This document shows, piece after piece, positions 10,049 to 19,948 of a DNA stretch of 64,000 bases. Each line of letters begins with the position of its first letter. Position 1 is the stretch's first letter. The DNA is from Buxus sempervirens (taxonomy: Eukaryota; Streptophyta; Magnoliopsida; Buxales; Buxaceae), in contig OX387187.1 in assembly GCA_947561395.2 (NCBI GenBank), positions 27,571,829-27,635,828 on the forward strand, written 5' to 3'. The notes beneath the pieces are model-generated. The model did no database searches and was not told where the DNA came from. It saw nothing but the letters and a program-made list of their open reading frames with translations. The position numbers and the translations under genes were made by a program.

Positions 10049-13000
10049 CAATTTCCCTTGCGGAATGATGACTCCTACTGTCATGGATGTCTGCTTTATT
10101 ACTGGTTTCTTCGCGACTGGTCATGAGATCCGGGTTGGTATGGCGGATCTTAAGGATTACCAGCATTTACCTCCGATGGAAGTGGGTGACAAAGGGAAAG
10201 AGGTAGAAAAGAAAAGAAAGCAACCCCCAACGAAGAATAACAGGGCTTCTAAGAAGGTGCGATCTTCTCGGCAAAAAGGTATTGTTTTGTCCGAGAACGA
10301 ACCTCCACCGTCAGAGAGCGAATCTCCACCGACTTCAATTCATTCTTCTTATCGGTCCTATATCAAGGATTGTGCCAAATTCCGGCCTCCAGCTTATGAA
10401 GACGAGGTGGAACACTTCTACTTCCTCATTTATTTTTTCTGCAACTTTGTATTCTGTTCCAAGGCTCAAGCAGTTACCAAAGAGTATTACTCATTGGTTA
10501 AATTAATTCTGGGTGAGTATGAAGTTGCCCTCGCTCCTTACTTTTTATCGGTTTTGTACCGTTTACTTCAAGAGTTTGTTCATGGCACTCTTCAAAATCC
10601 TGGGGGGCCATTGTGGTTCCTCCAATTTTGGGCTTATCACTATTTTCCATCCCAATTTTATGCTCAAGTGCCGATTCCTCCCAATATGCCTTCTGAGTTT
10701 GGTGCTACGCCTGTTTGGCTGCCACTCCTGCTGTTCTATCTTTCCCTGAATGTTTCCGTTTCTTTTTTAATCTTCATTATTTTCCTACTCCTCCTTTTGA
10801 AGTCTCCACAAATTCTCTCGGTTTCCTTTCAATGGTTGATGACATAACTGACGAGCAGCATCTTATCTGGGCCAGTTTTCTGATGGCTCGAAATTTAAAT
10901 TATGCTGTGAAGTCGATTAACAAGAAACCGGGGTTTGAGGTATACTTGCCAAATTGTGTCGGCAGGCAATTTCAATGTGAACAGAGGATCCCCTTATTTG
11001 ATGTGGATGGTTTGTTTACAATTAGTGCCAAATCTGTTGATCGGCCGTCTGTCACTGTAGCCGAAACTGCCCAAATGGAAGATGCTTATAGAGTTGCTGC
11101 CGTTGAATTTCGACTTCCCTTTCTTCCTCGTCGTCACAAATGTCGTTGTGATTTCCATGTTTGGTGAAAATCCTTGTGGAACAATATTTGCTGTCATTCG
11201 GCCGATTATTATCTCGAAAGACTGGGTCTGTTTGAGCCTTTGGCTGCACCTATCCAAGAAGGTATATTCTTATCTTTCTTGTTTCTGATCCACTTGATAT
11301 TCACTCAGTTGTTCTGTCATTAGGTGAAGTACCGCCTCTAGCTTTGGAGGCTGGTCCACTTGAACTTTTGCCTGAACCGATCCAAGAAGATATCAATTCA
11401 GCTAGTGGGTCACCCGGCGAAATGCCGTTTCTCGCCTTGGAGGCTCATGCTTCCCCTTCCGGGGAATTGGCCGAGGATGATGCTTTGTCACCAGAATGCC
11501 CTCTTTCGATTGTCCCGTATGAAGATGATGAGGATCCCGATGATGTCCCACTACGACGGCGTCCTCGGAAGGTACTGAATCTTCATTTACCATTCTTCTT
11601 TTTATTCTTCTTTTGACACTCCATTCTTCTAGGTTTCGAGTTCTTCGGGCCTACTCGCTCTTTCTTCCCATGTCATGGAATCTTCCTCGGATCCAGCTGT
11701 TGATCCGACGTCTATTTTTGATCCGGCCGATTTCGTCGGTCCTGCCGAAACACTAGATTCTCTTGCCAGTGTTATTGGAGAAGCTCCTGTAGCGCTCCCT
11801 GAAGGTTAGGAGCACTTATCTGTTCGAGAAGCTTCCTCAAAAAGAAGTCCTTCTCCCGAACTACCTCCTGGGTATGAACAGAGTGCCGCCCCTGTAGTGG
11901 TTGAGGCTACAACGTCTACTGCTTCTATCGGGACCAACATTCCTCCGGGTCCTATTGCCTTGACCGATATTCCCCCAAGTTCTTCTGCTATAGTAGCGGA
12001 AGGTGATGTTGATCGGCCGAAGTCAGCGCTTGTTGAATTAGGGAGCGCCAGTTCATCCTTCGTCCCGAGCCCTTCTCTTGCCAGGGGATTATTTTCCGAT
12101 GATGGTCGATTGGATGTTATGTTGAATGATGTCTGTTCCAATCTTCCGTCGGACAGCTCATCGGACTCCTTATCTCCATCTCCAACAAGTATCCGATCAG
12201 AGATTGTCCACCTTCTTACTCCGGGCATAGTTGGCGTTTCAGAAGAAACTCTTACCCGTGTGGTGGCACTGGCAGCAAAGCTTCGGGCTCTCTCTTCGGT
12301 ACCTCCCGACGTAAAATCGGTGCTCTCCCAACTCAACCTCCTTTACTCCTATAAATTTGTTTTTGACCATCTTTCGGCCAAGCTCCATGAAATGATTAAT
12401 ACGGCCGATTCTGTTAATGGCCGATACCAACTTTTACAACAGTTGAGAAACGAGCGCGAGATTTGTCATCATCAGCATATTGAAACGGTCCAACGTATGA
12501 ACGTCATAGACGATACTATTACGGAGGTTGACCGTCAGATTGCAGAGTTACAGTCGAAGAGATCTGATCTTGCAAATCAACGGGAGGAACTCCTTCGTAC
12601 TGATAAAGCTGTTGATGATGATTTGAAGGAAAAGACCCGTCAGTGCGTTGCAATTTCTCATGAGTTGAAATTGGAGATAGAATCGGCTCGAGGTTATTTT
12701 TTGCTTTGGTCTACTCTGGTTGAAGAAAAACGGTCTACCCAGGAGTCTTTTGACCGTATATATTCTGTAATTTTAACTACTTCTTTGGAAAGCATTTAAT
12801 GAATTAAATTCTTTTTGGAATCCATTTTGCCAACTGTCCTGGCCGTCAGAATCGGCCCCTTTTTCGACAAAGTTCATCTTTTCACTTTGATTCGTCCGTA
12901 TGATCTTTTCCCTTAAAAACGCTTTATTCGAGAAGATATTCAGCCGCCGTTTCGATTTCTTCGGGAAGGCGATCGTACTATCAACACCTTTTTCGGGAAG

Positions 13001-13130
13001 ACAGCAGTCTTATCAACGCCCTTCTCGATATTTTGAATCATTACGAGCTTTCCTTCCTGCACACGTTTCCTTGCTTTGTTTCGTCTTCTTCTCTCTGCGA
13101 GCTTTCCTTGTCTGGTCTCTGATATTGATC

Positions 13131-15885
13131 ATGGCGGACGATAACCCTAATGACTTGAATCTGTTCGTTGACGGTGAAGATGGTCCTGTTCTCGGTCCAT
13201 GCACAGATGAAGATACGGAAGAGGCCCCAAAGGTCCTGCACTCTTTTTACCACTTGATCGGCGCCTCTGATCCTGTGAGGTGGGGTAATCTGATTACTCT
13301 TCCTCGTTCCTGGCCTAAGTGTTCCCCTGAGTGGAACAAATGGGTTGAACGGTTACGGTCTTATCATATGGAGACCTGGGTTAGGCTCGGGTTGGCGGAG
13401 ATAATCTTCTATTCCACCTTCTATATTCCCTTCAACCCTATTTTACTTGGGGTGGCCTCGTTTTTCTGGTGTCGGGGTTCCAATACCTTCTCTTTCTGTC
13501 ACGGTCCCATGACTCCCACACTCTTAGACGTTTGCTGTATCACTGGCCTTTCCGTTCTCGGGGAAGAGATAGATTCCAGTTTATCTCTTTTCCCGTCTTC
13601 TGTTTTCAGCACTGTTCATGCTTCTTCTGCTTTTGGCACCTTCGTTCGTGCTGAGCGAGTTTCAAATACTGATAGTCCTCCCTCCTTTCAAGAACATTGT
13701 TCTTTCTTGCTGTTTCTCCTTTGCCATTTTTTCTGCTGTGGCCCATCTGCTCAGATGGTAAAGGGGTTTGCCGGTATTGTGGTAGCCCTTGCCCATGGTC
13801 GCCGTCTGGCTTTAGCCCCTTTCTTTCTCAGCCAGGTCTATCGTGGTTTACATAGTCTGTCCTCCGGCCGATTAGGGGTTGCCAGTGGCCCTCTTTGGTT
13901 CTTACAATTCTGGTTTTACGAATACTTCCCCGGCTTTTTCTGTGCAGCCGTAGATAACCCTTTCCCTGATTATTACTATGCCGGCAGTCGCTGGCTTACC
14001 GCGACGCCTATGCAATTGTCTTTTAGAGCTGTTCTTGATTTCTTCCTGGTGGGTATACAGGAAGATGCTCCTCCTTTATTTCATCGCTTTTCCTTAGAAC
14101 AATTTCATGGGTCTCTTCTTTATGCCGCCATCAATTCTTCTCCAGAGGCTCGCCGACATGCTACGGCTAGTTTTCTTATTGCTCGAGAGCTTCCTTTTGG
14201 CTTGCATAATTGAGATGCTCCTGCCACTTCTAGAAGAGAAGGAGTAGAAATATATCTGCCGCATTTCGTCAGTCGGCAGCTTGGTCATGGCCAAGGCATT
14301 CCTCTTGTGGTGTTTCCATCTACCAATGGTGGCTCTCGGTCAGTCTTGAGCCCTAGTTATCTGTCATTAGCAACTTGCCGGTTTCGCGATCTTTCTGATC
14401 GTTTCCGCAACTATCCTCTTCCCCGGGAATCCTCAGCCGAACCTTCCTTTCGTAGATGGTGGGCTTGGCTTTACTCTGACTTTGTCCGGCTTGATGCAGC
14501 GTCATATACTGCGCTTTTTTGACCGAATGCGGCTGATATAGCGAGTATAGGCAAACTCCGTGGGTATTATGAGGCCCGTTACCCAGGTAACTTTCTTTTA
14601 TGTTCTTGTAAATTGATTCTCTCTATTCGGTCGCGTCTGACTTTCTTTTTCTCTATTAGATGATCATCGATCCTCCAACGTGAAGGGTAAGAAAAAGAAA
14701 GCTGAGACGACGGTCACCTTCAGCTGGAGGCGACCTTCCAAGGCTTCTGCCAGTCGGAGCAACCCTTCCTCCAAACAGTCATCACTGAAAAAACGGAAGA
14801 TTGGTGAGGTATCGGATGGTCGTGCTTACGTCACCCGTTCCAGCTTGCGACTCCGAGTTCAGCATCCGGGTGAGCGTGTCGTCGTGGTTGATGATTCTTC
14901 GGACGAGGAAGAAGATATTGATTTATCTCGTCCTCAGCATGGGCCTCCCGTTCATTCTAGAAGCAGTGGTAGATCAACTCCCATGCCGACTCCTCCCCGT
15001 GCATTTCATTATGTTAGTCCCTCATCTTGTCTTCCAACGAATTCTGTTTCTTCCATGGCTGACCCATCGCCTAGCGCGTGTAGGCAGATTCCTCCCATTC
15101 CTTCTCCTAGTCTTGATGAAGCTGGCACGTCTCCTTCCCCTGGTAATGTTTTATCGGATTCCTCCTCCGATGAATTACCTGACGCTCCAAAAGTCCCGGT
15201 GGCCAATGATGATAACTTTAGACCTCTTCCCGGCACTTGCTTTGGATTTTTCAGATCATGTTTCATGGAGATAGATCGTTGTCTCGCCTCTCCTGAATTT
15301 CATGACCTTCGTCCAGCTTTTCTTTCAGGATTCGACAGTCGTGACGAACTCCGCTCTTTAGTTCTTCGTCGACCTGAAGATCTCTCTGATGCTGAGCTGT
15401 CTGCGCTCCGATTGTTAATATGTCGTGCCACGGTAACTAATCCTCATGGGGATCCTACGACTGAAAGTCGGCTAATGTCCATGCTCGGGTTCTACAGCGC
15501 CGTACCGCGACTCCGAGAAGCTATGGATTATCTTCGTTCTATCAATATCCGATGTTCCGACTTTCGCCAAGAAATCCGTGAGGTGTTCGGTTATCATCGT
15601 TAGCTGGAAGCTTTGCGGCGGACTCTCGGTGCCAACCTTCTCAATCAGGTTTCTGTTGCTGATAGTCCATCGGCAACTAATTTGACCGAATTATCTCGAC
15701 GCCAATCTGAGGAGCAATGTCTTAAAGAATCTATCAAGGCTCAGTGGATGCTGGTCGAGTCAAGCCGTCATCGCTTAGAGGAGCATATGCAAGATGAAAG
15801 AGAAATGGAGGTACGCCGGGCCGAGATGCAATTCTTGTTAGAGCGGGCAAAGTATGATCATGCCCGATTTAAAACTTGGTTTTGA
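13131..15885 (+). pseudogene. PMD (plant mobile domain) gene B, antisense in retrotransposon
   Basis: Exons 13131-14586 and 14660-15885 give about 890 codons. The PMD domain is clear: HSFYHLIGASDP, SWPKCSPEWNKWVERLRSY, MTPTLLDVCCITGLSVLGEE, GPLWFLQFWFYEYFP. It is followed by FRRWWAWLY, a basic/Ser-rich stretch (KGKKKKAETT, SSLKKRKIGEV) that could be a nuclear signal, an acidic patch (DDSSDEEEDIDL), and a helical, charged C-terminus (RRQSEEQCLKES, RHRLEEHMQDEREMEVRRAE). The intron 14587-14659 (GT-AG, 73 bp) is phase 1 and rejoins the frame as Asp. In-frame stops at 14211-14213, 14521-14523 (approximately) and 15601-15603 make it a pseudogene. The ORF extends upstream to an ATG at 12900, but 13131 (ATGGCGGAC) has the better context and aligns with the start of gene A. 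Confidence 0.82.
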
Positions 15886-16340
15886 GGGGTAAGATCTTTT
15901 TTAAACAATTATACCGTTTGTTCGGTATTCACTTTTTGATGATAATGCCATATGGTTGGCATTTTAAACTTCATTCAGCCGATTTCTCGGCTTTTTATTT
16001 CAACGGTAGTTTTTGCATGTTTTTGGATGCGTAACATACTCGTTTTATTTCATATCTACTGCTCGTTATGGAAAGACTAAAACTTGAAATAAGAACAAAA
16101 TAAATGTATTTATTTCAACATTGATCTTTCATACAATCAAAGCCGAGCTCTTCCGGCTTTTTCATATAACTAAGGCCAGATGTTTCAGCCGGGGCCGGTA
16201 TGCCCCTGAAATTGCTCCGCACGCCAATCATGGATGGTGTTAGCGAGGGGCAATTTAATCAAAGGGGCAAGAGGAAAGAGGGGGGAATGGCGACTACTCC
16301 GACCGGTGTAAATGTTAGTCAGAGGAGAGAACTCTCGTCT
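15886..16340. other. Spacer between convergent PMD genes and pol
   Basis: Non-coding internal region of the retrotransposon, where the plus-strand PMD genes and the minus-strand pol point toward each other. It contains a TTTCGGCT-type low-complexity stretch. Frames here are short and unrecognised. Confidence 0.5.
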
Positions 16341-16493
16341 CTACCCAGAACTCGGTGGGAGAACACCTACCGTGATGGGGTTAGCGAGAGTGGAGCCGCC
16401 TTTTCCGATCCCGTCCATTCTCATGAAGTCATTGGCCTTTTTGACTTCTTCTTCTCCGATCGTCTCCGTCGTCGGCCCTTGGTCTTTCGCCAT
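16341..16493 (-). CDS. Small unrecognised ORF (50 aa) in retrotransposon, sense strand
   Basis: Reading from 16493 the peptide begins MAKDQGPTTETIGEEEVKKA and is charged and hydrophilic. I do not recognise it. The ATG sits in an A-rich context (AAAAAATGGCG) about 50 bp downstream of a TATAAATA on the same strand, which is why it is listed. The frame also opens at an upstream ATG (16535). It could equally be the start of a degraded longer extra ORF, since Tat-group elements often have extra genes between pol and the 3' LTR. Confidence 0.3.
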   Translation of the reverse strand: MAKDQGPTTETIGEEEVKKANDFMRMDGIGKGGSTLANPITVGVLPPSSG

Positions 16494-16543
16494 TTTTTTT
16501 TCTCTGCTTCCCTTTCTTGACAGAATGGCGAGCATTGCCTTAG

Positions 16544-16551
16544 TATTTATA
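16544..16551 (-). promoter_or_regulatory. Putative TATA box (TATAAATA)
   Basis: Consensus plant TATA element on the minus strand, preceded by CGGTC and followed 58 bp later by the ATG at 16493. It lies downstream of the pol stop in element sense, so it could launch a separate transcript. Confidence 0.4.
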
Positions 16552-16718
16552 GACCGATTGTTAGAAGGAAGATCAATGGGTTTGAGCGGATCTCGAAGAG
16601 ATTTCCTATTTTAGTCTAATCCGCACCGTATGTCGGCGCTTCGATTTGACAATGCCATTTATTTGGCGTTGCAGGTACCGAGCAGTAGATATTTATTTTA
16701 TTCCTGATTTTCCTCAGG

Positions 16719-16960
16719 TTAGTTATTGATTTCGCGGCTTTCCCATAGAGTGGGAAAATACCGTTTCAAAAACTGGCCGTTGATAATCTTCTTTTCTTGG
16801 CCATCTAATGACTGTATATGGTATGCCCCCCCGGGCAATACCTTGCTGACTTGTAATGGTCCTTCCCATGTGGGGGACCATTTTCCATATAAGGAATCTT
16901 TTTTCCCTATTGGCAGAAGGGTTTTCCACACTAAATCTCATTGAGCGAATGATTTGTGTT
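16719..16960 (-). pseudogene. Pol C-terminus (integrase C-terminal domain), out of frame
   Basis: WKTLLPIGKKDSLYGKWSPT and WEGPLQVSKVLPGGAYHIQ are the conserved GPY-like C-terminal end of Ty3/gypsy integrase. The segment is separated from the rest of pol by a frameshift at about 16961 and a TGA a few codons before DLVW. No chromodomain follows, as expected for Tat elements rather than chromoviruses. Confidence 0.8.
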
Positions 16961-18958
16961 TTACTCAGCGATTATAGGATCTTGCAATCTTTGCTTGAGG
17001 GCTTTCTGCCGATCCAGGGCTAGCCTCCTCATTTCTCCCAAGTCTTCTAATTCAACTAACATTGCTTCCGTGTAATCCTTGGGAGTGAAATTATTCTGAA
17101 TAGCCACCCTCAACGATTTGACCGTGATTTCGGCTGGAATAACTGCCTCATGACCGAAGGTTAAGGCAAAAGGGGTAGTTCCAATAGACGTCTTATAAGA
17201 CATTCGATACGCCCACAATGCTTTAGATAGAAGTTTATGCCAATTTCTTGGCTTATCTTCAATCATCTTTCTCAGGATATTTTTCAATACCTTATTTGTT
17301 GCTTCAGCTTGTCCATTTGCCTGTGCGTAATAAGGTGTAGATTGAATCATTCTGATGCCATATGTTTTGGCAAATTCAGTCACTTCTTGTCCTACAAAAA
17401 CGGTGTCTGAATCGGTCGTGATGGTTTTGGGGATACCGTATCTGTGAATTATCTGCTCCCTGATAAACTCAATCACATCCGATTGTTCTACTTTTTTCAA
17501 AGGTTTGGCTTCTACCCATTTAGTGAAGTAGTCGGTGGCTACTATGATGAAGTTGTGTAGACCAGTCGAAGGAGGATACACTTTTCCAATTAAATCCATT
17601 GCCCAACCTCTGAAGGGCCATGGCTTGACTATTGTTTGCAATTCGAATGCTGGTACCCTTTGAACTGGTCCATGTTTCTGACATTCCTGACATCTTGCAG
17701 CGAACATCTGACAATCTTTCAAGATTGACGGCCAGTAATAACCTTGTCGACGTAACAACCATCGCATCTTGATTCCTGCTTGGTGTGCGCCACAGATCCC
17801 TTCGTGCACTTCGGCCATTATTAACATGGCTTCTGTTGGGTTGACACATCTAAGTGGGATGTCCTCAATACTCTTTTTGTATAACTCATCGCCCAGAATG
17901 AAATAGTTGGCAGCTTTCCTTTTGGTCGATCTGCTAGTCTTTATAGTAGGATCTTTAAGATATCCCCAGATCTCACATCTCCAATCCTGTCGTATTGTCT
18001 GGTTATAACATGCCAATGAATCCACCAGAAATGGTCTTTTCTTGGAGTTGGGGAGAGATTGTATGGTCACCGTTCTGACTGAATCGCGCAGCCTGAGTCC
18101 GGATGCCAACTGGGCCAGTTCATTAGCTTGGTAGTTTTCCTTCCATGGCCGATGTTCGAATTCAATTCTATTGAACTGCTGGGCCAAGAATCTCGCCCTT
18201 CGCAGCAACAGTACTAATGACTCGCTATTGCAGTTATATATGCCCTCCAATGCTTGCCCTTTTACCGCTTTCTGCGTTACATATTTGAAGTCGAACTCCA
18301 TCAGAGTCAGGGTCCATTTTCCGATTTTACCACTCACTGTGGGCCGAGTGAGCATGTACTTGACCACGTCAGTGGCTGCTATGACAAAAATTTCTTTGGC
18401 CGACAGGAGATAATGTCGTAATTTGGTAGCTGCATAATAGAGTGTGAGACACAACTTCTCTAGATTAGTGTACCTTTCTTCCACTGGAGTCAGGAATCTG
18501 CTAAGGTAATAAATGGTCTGCTCATATCCTTGATCATTCTCTTGGGCCAACAAGACTTCAACTGAATCGCTCGCAGCTGCTATATAAAGTTTTAGCGGCC
18601 GTTCTTTTGAAGGTGGCACCAAGACCGATGGTGTTGCCAAATACTGTTTAATGCCTTCAAAAGCAGCTTGATGGTCCTCATTCCAAATAAACTCTTCAAT
18701 ATTCTTGATCTTCAATAATGGGGATAGGACCCTGATCTTCCCGGCCAGGTTTGAAATGAATTTTCTCAAGAAATTCACCTGGCCGAGCAACCTTTGTAGC
18801 TGTTTCTTATTGGCTGGTGGCTTGGCTTCTATGACCGACTTTGCCTTATTTTTGTCGACCTCAATTCCTCTTTGATGCACGAGAAAGCCTAGGAAATTTC
18901 CGGCCGATACACCAAAAGCACACTTTAACGGATTCATTTTCAAGTTGTACTTACGAAG
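16961..18958 (-). pseudogene. Pol: end of RT, RNase H, remnant second RNase H, integrase
   Basis: In order: end of RT thumb (MNPLKCAFGVSAGNFLGFLV), gypsy RNase H (PLKLYIAAASDSVEVLLAQE, FLTPVEERYTNLEKLCLTL), a remnant of a second archaeal-type RNase H (FEHRPWKENYQANELAQLAS), then integrase with an H-x5-H / C-x2-C zinc motif (HEGICGAH, CQECQ) and the D-D-E core (WAMDLIGK, TITTDSDTVF, QANGQAEATN). The enzyme would degrade the RNA strand and insert the cDNA. The second RNase H is missing most of its core, including its catalytic acids, through an apparently in-frame deletion near 18240. The open frame is bounded upstream by the TGA at 18959-18961 and downstream by a frameshift. Confidence 0.9.
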
Positions 18959-19948
18959 TCACTCAAAAACCTGCTTTAGATGCTGCAAGTGGTCCGTTTT
19001 GGTCTGAGACTTTATCACCACATCGTCAATATATACTTCAAGTATTTGACCGATCATATCATGGAAGATAAGATTCATTGCCCTTTGATAGGTTGCGCCA
19101 GCATTTTTCAACCCGAAAGGCATAACTACCCAACAATAAGTTCCTAATGCTCCAGGGCACCGAAACGCCGTTTTAGCTACATCATCTTCAGCAATAAAGA
19201 TTTGATTATATCCGGAGTGGCCATCCATAAATGACAAAAACTTATGCCGTGATGCATTATCAACTAAGAGATCTGCGATCGGCATTGGATATTCGTTCTT
19301 GGGCGTTGCAGAATTCAGATTGCGGAAATCAATACATACCCTAATTTGACCATTCTTTTTTATTACAGGTACAACGTTTGAAAGCCACTCGGCGTATCGT
19401 ATCGGCCTAATGAACTCGGCTGATAAAAGCCGTTCTATTTCAACCTTTACTTTACATACCACGTCGTCACCCATCCTCCTTGAAGGTTGTCTGAATGGTT
19501 TGAATTCTGGCTTGATAGGGAGCCTGTGTTCTACCATTTTTCGGTCTAATCCTGACATATCTTGGTAAGTCCAGGCGAAACAGTCTGAATATTCGGCCAA
19601 CAATTGTCTCATTTCTTGTCTGACCGAAGGTGGTAGTAACTTACTTATGAAAACAGGCTTTTGTTCCGCCTCTGTCCCCAGGTTGATTTCTTCTAATGGA
19701 TCTTGGGAATCTACCTTCAGGTCTTCTAATTTGGCTGGTGCTGCTTGTAGGTCGGCGAGAGTAATCTCATCCCGGTCTTGTACCCTTTCATCTTCTTGTT
19801 CATTGATGAATTCGGCCGAGTTTATTATTATCTCGCCGTTTTCCAGCCATTCCTGTTCCTGTTGCAATTTTCCTATCTTTTCTTCCTGCATGTAAGCCGT
19901 CATCTTTCTTAAGACGGCTTCTGCGACTTCTGATGGTTTAACCATCAT
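18959..19948 (-). pseudogene. Pol: reverse transcriptase
   Basis: The RT palm is intact in sequence: DMSGLDRKMVEHRLPI, NVVPVIKKNGQIRVCIDFRN, FMDGHSGYNQI, TAFRCPGALGTYCWVVMPFG and the catalytic YIDDVVIKS (YxDD) near 19025-19050. It copies element RNA into DNA inside the virus-like particle. The start ATG overlaps the end of the gag-protease ORF by 11 bp in another frame. The frame stops after VFE at a TGA where the family has Arg (CGA), consistent with C-to-T decay at a CpG; pol continues in the same frame beyond it. Confidence 0.93.

Larger units (their letters stand above)
7195..12799 (+). pseudogene. PMD (plant mobile domain) gene A, antisense in retrotransposon, split by solo LTR
   Basis: Segments 7195-7550, 10049-11261, 11324-11571 and 11633-12799 together give one PMD protein: an N-terminal PMD domain (NWPTAYPEWKAWVDRMKDRF, CAMSSFWNAQTNT, MTPTVMDVCFITGF, GGPLWFLQFWAYHYFP), a Ser/Pro/acid-rich linker (YEDDEDPDDVPLRRRPRK), and a C-terminal coiled coil (DRQIAELQSKRSDLANQREE). 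PMD (Pfam 'plant mobile domain') occurs in transposons and in the host silencing proteins MAIN/MAIL1; its biochemistry is unclear. Two GT-AG introns (11262-11323 and 11572-11632) join in phase. Breaks: solo LTR at 7551-10043, a frameshift near 10700-10715, a TGA at 11165-11167 where gene B has Trp, and a TAG at 11807-11809. The start was chosen at MAGTL; an in-frame ATG lies 9 bp upstream. It is paralogous to gene B. Confidence 0.8.

Noticed and set aside
12900..13130. N-terminal extension of PMD gene B from the ATG at 12900
   Set aside because: The segment lacks similarity to gene A, and 13131 has a better start context; treated as leader.
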